Of a DNA stretch of 25,930 bases, positions 6,724-16,450 are shown in pieces; the stretch's first letter is position 1, and each line of letters begins with the position of its first letter. Below the pieces are notes generated by a model. That model ran no database searches. It had not been told where the DNA came from and worked only from the letters and a program-made list of their open reading frames with translations. A program made the translations under genes and the position numbers. This DNA comes from Selenomonadaceae bacterium (lineage in GTDB: Bacteria; Bacillota; Negativicutes; Selenomonadales; Selenomonadaceae), in NCBI GenBank assembly GCA_016280345.1, contig JAEEGN010000197.1, positions 1-25,930 of the forward strand, in the 5' to 3' direction.

Positions 6724-8151
6724 CTATTCGATCGAAGGCAGGCGGTTCTCCCAGTCCGCGACCAGCTTCGCGCCGCTTTCGATGAGCGATTCGGCCGCTT
6801 CGAGCTGGCGGTCAACCTGGGCGTAGGAGGTGCCGCCGAGGGAATTGCGGTTCCTCACGCAGGTCTCGGGGGAGATGGCCTCCCGGATATCGTCCGCGAA
6901 CAGCGGCGACAGCGTCCGGAACTCCTCCGGCGAGAGGTCCTTCAGCCATTTCCGGTGCTCGATGCAATACTGCACGGCCCGGCCGGCGACGGCGTGAGCC
7001 TCGCGGAAGGGCATGCCCTTTTTCGCCAGGTAATCGGCCAGGTCGGTGGCGTTGGAGAAATCCTCGTCCACCGCCCGCCGCATGGTGTCGCGGTTCACCT
7101 TCATGCCCCGCAGCAGGCGGGCATAGACGGCCAGGCTGAACTTCACCGTGTCGATGGCGTCAAACAGGCCCTCCTTGTCTTCCTGCAGGTCCTTGTTGTA
7201 GGCCAGAGGAAGGCCCTTGACCGCCGTCAGCATGGCCATGAGATGGCCTACGACGCGACCCGTCTTGCCGCGCACCAGCTCCGAGACGTCGGGATTCTTC
7301 TTCTGCGGCATCATGCTGGAACCGGTACAGTGGGCGTCGTCGAGCTCGATGAAGGAAAACTCCCGGGTACACCAGAGGATGATTTCCTCGCTGAGCCGCG
7401 ACAGATGCACCATGAGGATCGAGGCGGCGGCCAGGAACTCCAGAATGTAGTCGCGGTCGCTGACGGCGTCGAGGCTGTTGCCGTAAATCCGCTCGAAGTG
7501 CAGCCGCCTGGCCACGAATTCCCGGTCGATGGGGAAGGTGGTGCCGGCCAGTGCCCCGGCGCCCAACGGCATGATGTCCGCCCGCTGCCAGACGCCGGCG
7601 AAGCGGTCGAAATCCCGCCCCAACATGGCGAAATACGCCAGCAGATGATGGGCCAGCAGGATGGGCTGCGCCCGCTGCAGGTGCGTATAGCCGGGCATGA
7701 TGACGTCGCGGTATTTTGCCGCCGTCTCCGCCAGCGCCCGCTGCAGTTCGAGGATATGCGACGCCACCGCCGTCACTTCACGGCGGACGTAGAGGTGCAT
7801 ATCGAGCGCCACCTGATCGTTGCGGCTGCGGGCCGTGTGCAGGCGGCCGCCGGCTTCGCCGATGGCGTCGGTCAGGCGCTTCTCAACGTTCATGTGGATG
7901 TCTTCAAGGGCCGTGTCGAAATCGAAACGGCCTGCCTCGATGTCGTGGAGAATCGCTTTGAGGCTGGCCGCGATTTTCTCTTCGTCCTCGCGGGAAATGA
8001 TGCCGCACGCCGCCAGCATGGCGGCGTGGGCGAGGCTGCCGGCGATGTCCTCACGGTACAGGCGCTTGTCGAAGCCGATGGAGGCCTGGAAATCGTTGAT
8101 CATCTCATCGGTCGATTTCGAGAAGCGCCCGCCCCAGAGTTTCTCACTCAT
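6724..8151 (-). CDS. argH: Argininosuccinate lyase
   Basis: A 475-residue enzyme of the fumarase/aspartase superfamily that splits argininosuccinate into arginine and fumarate, the last step of arginine synthesis in the cytoplasm. The family signature GSSMMPQKKNP is at residues 277-287, carrying the catalytic serine loop. The general-acid/base His lies in YTHLQ (His157), and TARSRNDQV is near residue 106. The N-terminus KLWGGRFSKSTDEM is typical. Its ATG overlaps the argG stop as ATGA (8148-8151), so translation is coupled to argG. It is the last gene of the operon and is followed by the terminator at 6625-6661. Confidence 0.97.
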   Translation of the reverse strand: MSEKLWGGRFSKSTDEMINDFQASIGFDKRLYREDIAGSLAHAAMLAACGIISREDEEKIAASLKAILHDIEAGRFDFDTALEDIHMNVEKRLTDAIGEAGGRLHTARSRNDQVALDMHLYVRREVTAVASHILELQRALAETAAKYRDVIMPGYTHLQRAQPILLAHHLLAYFAMLGRDFDRFAGVWQRADIMPLGAGALAGTTFPIDREFVARRLHFERIYGNSLDAVSDRDYILEFLAAASILMVHLSRLSEEIILWCTREFSFIELDDAHCTGSSMMPQKKNPDVSELVRGKTGRVVGHLMAMLTAVKGLPLAYNKDLQEDKEGLFDAIDTVKFSLAVYARLLRGMKVNRDTMRRAVDEDFSNATDLADYLAKKGMPFREAHAVAGRAVQYCIEHRKWLKDLSPEEFRTLSPLFADDIREAISPETCVRNRNSLGGTSYAQVDRQLEAAESLIESGAKLVADWENRLPSIE

Positions 8152-9365
8152 TTGAGAAGCCCTGTCTTTTCCTGCATCAGGGCGCGAACCTGCAGCGGCA
8201 GGCCGAAGAGGTTGATGAAGCCGGTGCCGTCGGCCTGGTTATAGACATCGTCTTCCTCGAAGGTGACGTATTCCTTGTTGTAGAGCGAATACTTCGACTT
8301 CGCGCCCGCTGACATGATGTTGCCCTTGTAGAGGCGCAGGCGGACGGTGCCGGTGACGGTGCGCTGGGTGCTGTCCACGAAGGCGTCCAGAGCCTCGCGG
8401 AGCTGGGTGAACCAGAGGCCGTCATAGACGAGTTCGGCGTAACGCTGGGCCACCAGCTCCTTGTAGTGGAGCGTCGCCCGGTCGAGGCAGAGGTACTCCA
8501 GTTCACGGTGGGCGTAGTAGAGGATGGCGCCGCCCGGATTCTCATAGACGCCGCGGGACTTCATGCCCACCAGGCGGTTCTCGCAGAGGTCAGTGATGCC
8601 GATACCGTGACGGGCGCCGATCTCGTTCAGCGTCGTCAAGAGCTCGGTGGCGCTCAGGCGCTTGCTGTTCACGGCCACCGGGACGCCGGCCTCGAACTCG
8701 ATGGCGAGGTGCTCGTCCTCATCCGGGGCCTTCTCCGGAACCTGGGTTACCAGGAACATATTGTCCTGCGGCGCGTTCCAGGGATCCTCGAGGTCGGAGC
8801 CCTCATGGGAGAGGTGCCAGATATTGCGATCCATGCTGTAGGTCTTGTTGTCGATGGCGATGGGGATGTCGTGCTTCTTGGCGTACTCGATCTCCTCCTC
8901 GCGGGACTTCAGCTCCCACTCGCGCCAGGGGGCGATGATGTGGAGCTGGGGGGCCAGCGCCTTGACCGAGAGCTCGAAGCGCACCTGATCGTTGCCCTTG
9001 CCGGTGGCACCGTGAGCGACGGAATCGCAGCCCTCCTGCTTGGCGATTTCCACCAGCTTCTTGGCGATCAGCGGCCGGGCAAAAGAGGTGCCCAGCAGGT
9101 ACTTGCCCTCATAGACGGCGCCCGCCTTCAGCGTCGGCCAGACGTACTCCGTCAGGAATTCCTCAGTGAGGTTGGCGATGAAGACCTTTGAGGCGCCGGA
9201 CTTCAGCGCCTTTTCCTTCACGACGTTGAGCTCGTCCCCCTGCCCGATGTCGGCGCAGACGGCGATGACTTCGCAGCCGTCGTAGTTTTCCTTCAGCCAG
9301 GGAATGATGCAGGACGTATCCAGACCGCCGGAGTACGCCAACGCTACTTTCTTTACCTTTGCCAT
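8148..9365 (-). CDS. argG: Argininosuccinate synthase
   Basis: A 405-residue ATP-dependent ligase joining citrulline and aspartate to argininosuccinate. The PP-loop AYSGGLDTS lies at residues 10-18, with further conserved blocks TGKGNDQVRFE, SMDRNIWHLSHEG and GRHGIG-like GARHGIGITD. I chose ATG 9365 (MAKVKKVALAYSGG) because AAAGGAG lies 11 bases upstream. The longer frame from 9389 has no ribosome binding site, and its first codons overlap a TATAAT box. It sits between argF and argH and shares a 4-base overlap with argH. Confidence 0.97.
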   Translation of the reverse strand: MAKVKKVALAYSGGLDTSCIIPWLKENYDGCEVIAVCADIGQGDELNVVKEKALKSGASKVFIANLTEEFLTEYVWPTLKAGAVYEGKYLLGTSFARPLIAKKLVEIAKQEGCDSVAHGATGKGNDQVRFELSVKALAPQLHIIAPWREWELKSREEEIEYAKKHDIPIAIDNKTYSMDRNIWHLSHEGSDLEDPWNAPQDNMFLVTQVPEKAPDEDEHLAIEFEAGVPVAVNSKRLSATELLTTLNEIGARHGIGITDLCENRLVGMKSRGVYENPGGAILYYAHRELEYLCLDRATLHYKELVAQRYAELVYDGLWFTQLREALDAFVDSTQRTVTGTVRLRLYKGNIMSAGAKSKYSLYNKEYVTFEEDDVYNQADGTGFINLFGLPLQVRALMQEKTGLLK

Positions 9366-9387
9366 GTCAAAAACAGCTCCTTTTGTC

Positions 9388-9408
9388 ATTATAGAAAGTT
9401 AATTACTC
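9388..9408 (-). promoter_or_regulatory. Possible promoter and AGTAATTA motif upstream of argG
   Basis: A perfect TATAAT (- strand, 9393 to 9388) lies about 22 bases before the argG start, but the -35 position reads CTACCA, a poor match. An AGTAATTAACT element (about 9398-9408) resembles the AGTAATTA half found upstream of argF. This may be a weak internal promoter or operator. Confidence 0.3.
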
Positions 9409-9418
9409 GATGGTAGTA

Positions 9419-10351
9419 TCAGTCGCCCATCGTCAGCGCCAGGACGGCTTTCTGGGCGTGCAGGCGGTTCTCCGCCTCGTCGAAGATGACGGCGGCGTTG
9501 GCCTCAAAGACGTCTTCGGTGATTTCCTCGCCGCGGTGCGCCGGCAGGCAGTGCATCACGATGGCTCGCTTCGCCGCCTTTTCCAGCAGCGCCCGGTTGA
9601 TCTGGTAGCCGGCCAGGTCATGTCGTCGCTTTTCCCGCTCCGCCTCTTCGCCCATGCTGACCCAGACGTCGGTGCAGAGAATATCGGCCCCCTTCGCCGC
9701 CTCGGCCACGTCGTGGGTGAGGAGAATCGTCGCCCCGCTTTCCCTGGCATCCTCCCGGGCGTTGGCCACGACGTTCCCGTCCGGCTCATAGTCGGGCGGC
9801 GTCGCCACCGCGAAGTCGATGCCCATCTTGGCGCAGCCGTACATCAGCGAATGGGCCATGTTGTTGCCGTCGCCGATGAAGGCGAGCTTCAGCCCGCTGA
9901 GGTCTTTGCCGCAGCGCTCCCGGACCGTCAGCAGGTCGGCCAGCACCTGGCAGGGATGCAGGAGGTCGCTGAGGCCGTTGATGACCGGGATATCCGCCCA
10001 GCGGGCGAATTCTTCCAGCGTCTCATGGGCGAAGGTGCGAATCATGACGCCGTCGAGATAACGCGACAACACCCGGGCTGTGTCGCGGACCGGCTCGCCG
10101 CGTCCGATCTGGAGATCGTGGCTGGACAGAAAAAGTGCCTGACCGCCCAGCTGGTACATGCCGGTCTCGAAGGAGACCCGGGTACGGGTGGACGATTTCT
10201 CGAAAATCATGCCCAGCGTCTTTCCCTGCAGGATGGTATGGGTGACGCCGCTCTTTTGCAGCGCCTTGAGCTCCGCCGCCAGCGCGAGGATTTCCTCCAG
10301 CTCGTCCCGCGTCAGATCATGGAGGGAAAGCAGATCTTTTCCCTTCAGCAT
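9419..10351 (-). CDS. argF: Ornithine carbamoyltransferase, anabolic type
   Basis: A 310-residue enzyme that makes citrulline from ornithine and carbamoyl phosphate. Carbamoyl-phosphate motif STRTR is at residues 54-58 and HPCQ at 132-135. The ornithine-binding DVWVSMG is at 228-234, and the HCLPAHRGEE signature with the catalytic Cys at 267-276. Length is normal. GGGAGG eight bases before ATG 10351 supports the start. No arcA or arcC genes are near, and the position inside the arginine biosynthesis cluster argues for the anabolic role. A promoter with a palindrome lies in the 72-base gap to argD, so argFGH may also be transcribed separately. Confidence 0.96.
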   Translation of the reverse strand: MLKGKDLLSLHDLTRDELEEILALAAELKALQKSGVTHTILQGKTLGMIFEKSSTRTRVSFETGMYQLGGQALFLSSHDLQIGRGEPVRDTARVLSRYLDGVMIRTFAHETLEEFARWADIPVINGLSDLLHPCQVLADLLTVRERCGKDLSGLKLAFIGDGNNMAHSLMYGCAKMGIDFAVATPPDYEPDGNVVANAREDARESGATILLTHDVAEAAKGADILCTDVWVSMGEEAEREKRRHDLAGYQINRALLEKAAKRAIVMHCLPAHRGEEITEDVFEANAAVIFDEAENRLHAQKAVLALTMGD

Positions 10352-10381
10352 GGATAAAACCTCCCAAAAAGAAGATAACGT

Positions 10382-10415
10382 CAGTAATTATATACTGGAT
10401 TCCTTGCCATTACAA
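10382..10415 (-). promoter_or_regulatory. Internal promoter of argFGH with overlapping palindrome
   Basis: On the - strand, TTGTAA (10415-10410), 17 bases and a perfect TATAAT (10392-10387). The -10 box sits in the centre of a palindrome CAGTA-N6-TACTG (10382-10397). A repressor bound there would block the promoter; ArgR is the natural candidate, though the sequence is not a textbook ARG box. Confidence 0.6.
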
Positions 10416-10423
10416 GCCGGTTT

Positions 10424-11623
<1,200 letters not shown>

Positions 11624-11635
11624 GCGAAACGCTCC

Positions 11636-12520
11636 TTATCTTACAATCTCGGTGCCGATGCCCTGGGCCGTGAAGAGCTCCAACAGCAGGGAATGGGGGA
11701 GGCGGCCGTCGATGATCGAGGTCTTTCGGGTGCCTTCCGCCAGCGCGGTGAGGCAGGCCTCCACCTTGGGAATCATGCCGCCGGAGATGGTGCCGTCATC
11801 GATGTAGGCCCGGGCCTCGGTCTCTGTCAGGGAGGACAGGAACGTGCTCTTGTCCTCGTAATTCTTGTAGATGCCCTCCACGTCGGTCAGCAGCAGCAGT
11901 TTCTCTGCCGCCAGCGCTCCTGCCACCTCTGCGGCGACGTAATCGGCGTTGATGTTGTAGCTTTCGCCCTCGTCGCCAACGCCTACCGGGGCCACCACCG
12001 GAATATATCCCTTCTCCAGAAGGTCGTTCAGCGCCTTGGCGTTGACCTCGCTGACTTCGCCCACGTAGCCGATGTCAGCCGTTTCCACCCGGCCGTCCTT
12101 GTGGATCTCGGCCAGCTTCTTCACCGCCCGGATAAGTCCCGCGTCCTTGCCGGAAAGGCCGATGGCCTGACCGCCGCACTGGTTGAGGAGGTTCACGATC
12201 TCGGAGTTGACCTTGCCGATGAGGACCATCTCCACGATCTCCATCGTCTCTTCGTCGGTGACGCGCAGGCCGCTCACGAACTCCGCCTGCTTGCCCACCC
12301 GTTTCAGGAAGTTGGTGATGTCCGGCCCGCCGCCGTGGACGATGACCGGGCGGATGCCGACGTACTTCATCAGCGTAATGTCCTGGACGACTTTCATTTT
12401 CAGGTCGTCGCTGAGCATGGCGTTGCCGCCGTACTTGATGACAATCGTCTTGCCGTAGAATTTCCGGATATAAGGAAGCGCTTCCACCAGGATATTGGCG
12501 GTTGCCTTGTGCATTTGCAT
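11636..12520 (-). CDS. argB: Acetylglutamate kinase
   Basis: A 294-residue amino-acid kinase that phosphorylates N-acetylglutamate. The catalytic lysine lies in IVIKYGGNAM near the N-terminus, VHGGGP is the glycine-rich loop, and GMIPKVEACLTAL the C-terminal conserved block. The N-terminal extension (about 20 residues before the kinase core) is the type found in hexameric, arginine-inhibited enzymes, so feedback inhibition by arginine is likely. This is an inference from family knowledge. AGGAGG upstream of ATG 12520 supports the start, which lies 15 bases after the argJ stop. Confidence 0.96.
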   Translation of the reverse strand: MQMHKATANILVEALPYIRKFYGKTIVIKYGGNAMLSDDLKMKVVQDITLMKYVGIRPVIVHGGGPDITNFLKRVGKQAEFVSGLRVTDEETMEIVEMVLIGKVNSEIVNLLNQCGGQAIGLSGKDAGLIRAVKKLAEIHKDGRVETADIGYVGEVSEVNAKALNDLLEKGYIPVVAPVGVGDEGESYNINADYVAAEVAGALAAEKLLLLTDVEGIYKNYEDKSTFLSSLTETEARAYIDDGTISGGMIPKVEACLTALAEGTRKTSIIDGRLPHSLLLELFTAQGIGTEIVR

Positions 12521-12535
12521 TCCTTCGGCCTCCTG

Positions 12536-13747
12536 TCAGGTGTGGTACTCGCCGTTGATTTTGACGTACTCATAGGAAAAGTCGCAGGACCAAACCGTCG
12601 CGCTGGCGCTGTCCAGGCCCAGGTCGATGGCGATGGTGATATCGTGGGCCGCCATGACATCCCGCAGCGCCTTCTCGTCGAAGGCCGCGCCGGTACCGTT
12701 GGCGTAAACCGGGATGCTGCCGAACTTCACCACTGTCTTTTCCGGCACGATGGGAACTCCGGCGTAGCCTACGGCGCAGATGACGCGGCCCCAGTTCGGG
12801 TCCTGACCGAAGAACGCCGTCTTGACCAGCGGCGACTTGGCCACGCTCATGGCGACTTCCTTGGCGTCGGCAAAGGACTTCGCGCCGCTGACCTCGATGG
12901 TTAGGAACTTCGTGGCTCCTTCGCCGTCGGCGGCAATCCGCCGGGCAATGCCGGTGCAGAGTTCCTTCAGCGTCTGATAAAAGACATCGTAATCTGCCCC
13001 TTTGGCGGTGATTTCCGGGTTGCCGGCGGCGCCGTTGGCCAATACCACCGTCATGTCGTTTGTGCTCATGTCGCCGTCAATGGAAATCATGTTGAAGGTC
13101 ACTTCCGTGATTTCCGACAGCGCTTTCTGCAGGAGCGGCTGGGCGATGGCGGCGTCGGTGGTGATGAAGCAGAGCATCGTCGCCATGTTGGGCTGGATCA
13201 TGCCGGAGCCTTTGGCGATGACGCCGAAGCGGACCTTCTTGCCGCCGATTTCCACCTCCGTCGCCCCGGCTTTGGAGTAAGTGTCGGTGGTGACGATGGC
13301 GTTGCCGGCGTTCTCGCTGCCCGACTCGGAGAGTTCCGCCGCCGCCTTTTCGATGCCGGCTTTCATCTTTTCCATCGGCAGATTGACACCGATGACGCCG
13401 GTGGAGGCCACCAGCACCTCGCCGGCCTTGCAGCCCACTGCCTGGGCGGTAAGTCGGGCCATCTCCCGGGCGTCCTCCATGCCCCGCTCACCGGTGCAGG
13501 CGTTGGCGCAACCGGCATTGGCGGTAATCGCGTGGGCCTTGCCGCCGGCGACGACCTCTCTTGATACGTAGACCGGCGCCGCCGCTACCTGGTTCTGCGT
13601 GAAGACGCCGGCTACCGCCGCCTCCCGCTCCGTGTAGATTACCGCCAGGTCGAGATTGCCGCTCTTCTTGATTCCGGCCTTGACGCCCGCCGCCTTGAAT
13701 CCCTGCGGGAACGTCACGCCTTGCTTCACATGATTTTCACTGAACAT
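12536..13747 (-). CDS. argJ: Bifunctional ornithine acetyltransferase / N-acetylglutamate synthase
   Basis: A 403-residue precursor that cuts itself into two chains. The cleavage and nucleophile site is in PNMATML: cleavage before Thr190 frees the catalytic threonine. KGSGMI just upstream and the oxyanion-forming TGVIG (near residue 116-120) are also present. ArgJ moves the acetyl group from N-acetylornithine to glutamate, so the pathway is the cyclic one. Whether it can also use acetyl-CoA cannot be told from sequence; no argA was found in the window. GGGAGG lies ten bases before ATG 13747, 63 bases after argC. Confidence 0.96.
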   Translation of the reverse strand: MFSENHVKQGVTFPQGFKAAGVKAGIKKSGNLDLAVIYTEREAAVAGVFTQNQVAAAPVYVSREVVAGGKAHAITANAGCANACTGERGMEDAREMARLTAQAVGCKAGEVLVASTGVIGVNLPMEKMKAGIEKAAAELSESGSENAGNAIVTTDTYSKAGATEVEIGGKKVRFGVIAKGSGMIQPNMATMLCFITTDAAIAQPLLQKALSEITEVTFNMISIDGDMSTNDMTVVLANGAAGNPEITAKGADYDVFYQTLKELCTGIARRIAADGEGATKFLTIEVSGAKSFADAKEVAMSVAKSPLVKTAFFGQDPNWGRVICAVGYAGVPIVPEKTVVKFGSIPVYANGTGAAFDEKALRDVMAAHDITIAIDLGLDSASATVWSCDFSYEYVKINGEYHT

Positions 13748-13810
13748 ACTGCTGTTTCCTCCCTGTATCTTAAACTCTTTCTGTGATAATTCGGATTTCG
13801 CGGGAACCGC

Positions 13811-14845
13811 CTACGGGTACATCGGCGGCTGCTTCAGTCCCAGCGTCTCGTCGAAGTCGCAGGCGATGTTGAAGTTCTGTACCGCCTGGCCAGCCGCGCC
13901 CTTCACCAGGTTGTCGATGGCCGAGAGCACAATCACGCGATGGGTGCGCGGGTCGATGTGCCAGCCGAGGTCGCAGAAATTTGAGCCCCGGACGAATTTC
14001 GTCTCGGGATAGGAGTTACGGCCCCGCAACCGGATGAAGTATTCGCCGTCATAGAGTCTGGAAAAGGCCTCGTCTACAGCATCCTCTGTCACGCCGTCCC
14101 GGAGCGTGGCGTAGGCCGTGGCCAGAATGCCGCGGGACATCGGGACGAGGTGCGGCGTGAAGTTCAGCGTTACCGGCGCCCCGCCAAGATCCGTGAGGGC
14201 CTGCTCGATTTCCGGCGTGTGGCGGTGATTGGCGACGCCGTAAGCCTTGAAATTGTCGTAGAGCTCGGGGAAGTGGTTCGGCAGCTTGGCCGAGCGGCCG
14301 GCGCCGGAAACGCCGGAAGCGGCGTCGATTAGGATGGTTCCCGCGTCGACGAGGCCGTCCTTCACCAGCGGCGCCAGTGCCAGAATCGAAGCCGTCGTAT
14401 AGCAGCCGGCGTTGCCGATGATGGGGGCAGTGCGGATATCCTCCCGGTAAAGTTCCGCCAGACCGTAGGCTCGCCGCGCTTCCGGGTGGGTGTGCCTGAC
14501 CTTGTACCAGGCTTCATAGGTTGCGGTATCGCGGAAGCGGTAGTCGGCGCCGAGGTCGATGATACGCACCGGCCGGCCGGCGAGCTTGCGCCCGATTTCC
14601 ATGGCGTGGCCGGCGGGCAGGCCGATGAAGATGAAATCGCTGTCTTCGCCGATGCGATCGAGGTTGTCGAGACTTTCCAGGCGCTGGTCGTATAGACCGG
14701 CCAGATGGGGATAGACCTCGGAGACAGATTTTCCGGTATAGCTTTCGGAGGTCAGGTGCGTGACCTCGGCTTCGGGATGGCCGGCGAGCAGCCGCAGGAG
14801 CTCGGCGCCGGCGTAGCCCGTCGCGCCGATAATGCTGACTTTCAT
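13811..14845 (-). CDS. argC: N-acetyl-gamma-glutamyl-phosphate reductase
   Basis: A 344-residue NADPH-dependent reductase, the first gene of the arg operon. The nucleotide-binding GATGYAGAELLRLL is at residues 7-20. The catalytic cysteine is Cys148 in IGNAGCYTTA, and the conserved HTPEIEQ and FTPHLVPMSRG blocks follow. Length is typical of the shorter ArgC type. GAGGAGG upstream of ATG 14845 supports the start. The promoter and ARG-box-like palindromes lie just ahead of it, and transcription then continues through argJBDFGH. Confidence 0.96.
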   Translation of the reverse strand: MKVSIIGATGYAGAELLRLLAGHPEAEVTHLTSESYTGKSVSEVYPHLAGLYDQRLESLDNLDRIGEDSDFIFIGLPAGHAMEIGRKLAGRPVRIIDLGADYRFRDTATYEAWYKVRHTHPEARRAYGLAELYREDIRTAPIIGNAGCYTTASILALAPLVKDGLVDAGTILIDAASGVSGAGRSAKLPNHFPELYDNFKAYGVANHRHTPEIEQALTDLGGAPVTLNFTPHLVPMSRGILATAYATLRDGVTEDAVDEAFSRLYDGEYFIRLRGRNSYPETKFVRGSNFCDLGWHIDPRTHRVIVLSAIDNLVKGAAGQAVQNFNIACDFDETLGLKQPPMYP

Positions 14846-14871
14846 CGGGAGTTCCTCCTCGGAATGAAGAT

Positions 14872-14907
14872 TTTATAATTATACACTTTCTTTGCATAAA
14901 AACGCAA
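14872..14907 (-). promoter_or_regulatory. arg operon promoter with two ARG-box-like sites
   Basis: On the - strand, TTGCGT (14907-14902), 18 bases and TATAAT (14883-14878). Two 14-base near-palindromes overlap it: TGCGTTTTTATGCA (14906-14893) and TGTATAATTATAAA (14885-14872). Each matches 11 of 14 positions of the ArgR consensus TGAATWWWWATTCA. Their centres are 21 bp apart, the spacing known for paired ARG boxes. Arginine-dependent repression by an ArgR/AhrC protein encoded elsewhere is likely. Confidence 0.65.
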
Positions 14908-14950
14908 GATGGTGTTCGAACTTTTTTCGACAGCATGGCGTTTGTCCCGT

Positions 14951-16291
14951 TTAATCCGCCGGATCGTCGAAGCCCAACAGCCAGGTGGCGGCGAATCCGG
15001 CGGCGTAAGCAACCAGCAGCCCGGCCAGATACATCAGGATGTTGTCCGTCGCTGCCGCCAGCGGCAGGCCCGAAATGCCCAACGTCGCCGCGCCTACCCG
15101 GGCCGCCGCTTCCACCGCGCCGCCCGCGGCTCCGCCGATGCAGGCACCGAGAAAGGGGCGCCCCAGCGGGAAAGTGACGCCGTAAATCAGCGGCTCTCCA
15201 ACGCCCAGGATGCCGGCGGGCAGCGCCGAAGCGATGATTTTCCGCAGCCGTTGGCTTCGCGTCCGGCAATAGACAGCCAGAGTCGCGCCCACCTGTCCGG
15301 CGCCGGCCATGGCAAGGATTGGCAACAGGATGGTCACACCGCTTTGGGCGATCAGATCCACGTGAATCGGCGTGACTGCCTGATGGATGCCGGACATGAC
15401 CATCGGCAGCCAGAGCCCCGCCATCAATGCACCGGCCGCCGCGCCTCCCGAATCCACCGCCCAGGATGCGGCTTTGCCGATCGCGTCTGACAGAGCGCCG
15501 CCGGCCGGCTGCAACACGAGCACCGCCGCTGTTCCGGCCAGAAGGACGGTGAGAAGCGGCACCAGGAACAAACCGAACATCTCCGGTACCAGCCGGCGTA
15601 GCCGCCCTTCCAGCCAGGCGCCGAAGGCCGCTACCAGGATTACGGCAATTACGCCACCCCGCCCGGGATGGAGCGGTGTGCCCCATAGCTCGATGCCGTC
15701 AAGTCCCGGATGGCTCATGAAGGCTGCCAGCACGCCGCCCAGGACTGGCGAGCCGCCGAAGACCTGGGCCGCGTTATAGCCGACGAAGAGATTCATGCCC
15801 CAGAAAACCGCGTTGCCCGCCAACGCCAGCAGCCTGACTGCGGGAGCTGTCGCCATTTCCGGAAATGTCTTCAGGAAGACGCCCAGGCAGCCGGTGATGA
15901 GACCGCAGGCGATGAAGCCCGGAATCAGCGGGATGAAGATGCCGGCAATTTGCTTGAAGAAGAGCTTGACCGGTGTAGCGTTCTTTGCCCGCAGGGAATC
16001 GCGGAGGGCCTGGCCGTCGCCGATGGCGGGGCGGTCTTCGCCCTTCATCAGGGCTTGCAATGCGTCAGCGGCTTTCTTCGCTTTTCCCGGTCCCAGGATG
16101 ATTTGAAGCTCGGTCTCTGTATCGTTCACGCCCAGGACGCCCTCGACTTTTTTCAGCGCCTCCGGCAGGCCGGCGTCTTTCTTCACAAGCTGCAGACGGA
16201 GCCGCGTCATGCAGTTCGAGACGCGGGCGATGTTCTCCGCCGGTCCCGCCAGTCTGTAAATCTCCCGTATCAGGCGTTCTTCCTCCCGCAC
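14951..16291 (-). CDS. PTS sugar permease EIIBC, N-acetylmuramate (MurP)-like
   Basis: A 446-residue glucose-superfamily EII with an EIIB domain first (about 1-85) and a membrane EIIC domain (about 105-440, eight to ten hydrophobic segments). The phosphorylated cysteine is Cys27 in SNCMTRLRLQL. LGPGKAKKAADAL (about residue 66-78) resembles MurP of E. coli, and GVGEPLIYGVTFPLGRP is the EIIC substrate motif. MurP imports N-acetylmuramate as the 6-phosphate; sucrose or trehalose permeases are the alternatives. No EIIA domain, MurQ etherase or hydrolase gene is adjacent, so it must borrow EIIA. GTG 16291 has AAAGGAGG seven bases upstream. A TATAAT at 16351-16346 is its likely -10 box. Confidence 0.85.
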   Translation of the reverse strand: MREEERLIREIYRLAGPAENIARVSNCMTRLRLQLVKKDAGLPEALKKVEGVLGVNDTETELQIILGPGKAKKAADALQALMKGEDRPAIGDGQALRDSLRAKNATPVKLFFKQIAGIFIPLIPGFIACGLITGCLGVFLKTFPEMATAPAVRLLALAGNAVFWGMNLFVGYNAAQVFGGSPVLGGVLAAFMSHPGLDGIELWGTPLHPGRGGVIAVILVAAFGAWLEGRLRRLVPEMFGLFLVPLLTVLLAGTAAVLVLQPAGGALSDAIGKAASWAVDSGGAAAGALMAGLWLPMVMSGIHQAVTPIHVDLIAQSGVTILLPILAMAGAGQVGATLAVYCRTRSQRLRKIIASALPAGILGVGEPLIYGVTFPLGRPFLGACIGGAAGGAVEAAARVGAATLGISGLPLAAATDNILMYLAGLLVAYAAGFAATWLLGFDDPAD

Positions 16292-16345
16292 CGGATTGCC
16301 TCCTTTCCGTCTGTCACGTATCGGCGTATCAAATCGCCACGCAAG

Positions 16346-16351
16346 ATTATA
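16346..16351 (-). promoter_or_regulatory. Likely -10 box of the PTS permease gene
   Basis: A perfect TATAAT on the - strand about 55 bases before the GTG start. The -35 region (around ATGCAT, 17 bases upstream) is a poor match, so an activator may be needed. Confidence 0.4.
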
Positions 16352-16386
16352 CCACGATTTTCTCCGGTATGCATCTCTGGAAATGC

Positions 16387-16415
16387 TTGACAGGCCGCCG
16401 TCATTGCTATATCAT
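16387..16415 (+). promoter_or_regulatory. Promoter of the polysaccharide deacetylase gene
   Basis: A perfect TTGACA (16387-16392), a 17-base spacer and TATCAT (16410-16415, five of six). It lies about 36 bases before ATG 16451 and is divergent from the PTS gene promoter. Confidence 0.75.
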
Positions 16416-16450
16416 GAAACGCGAATATATAAAAGAAAAGAAGGTTTCTC

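Noticed and set aside
14908..14950. Possible terminator after the PTS permease gene
   Set aside because: Only GTTCGAAC and a T run are present without a stem that fits; read-through into the arg operon cannot be excluded.
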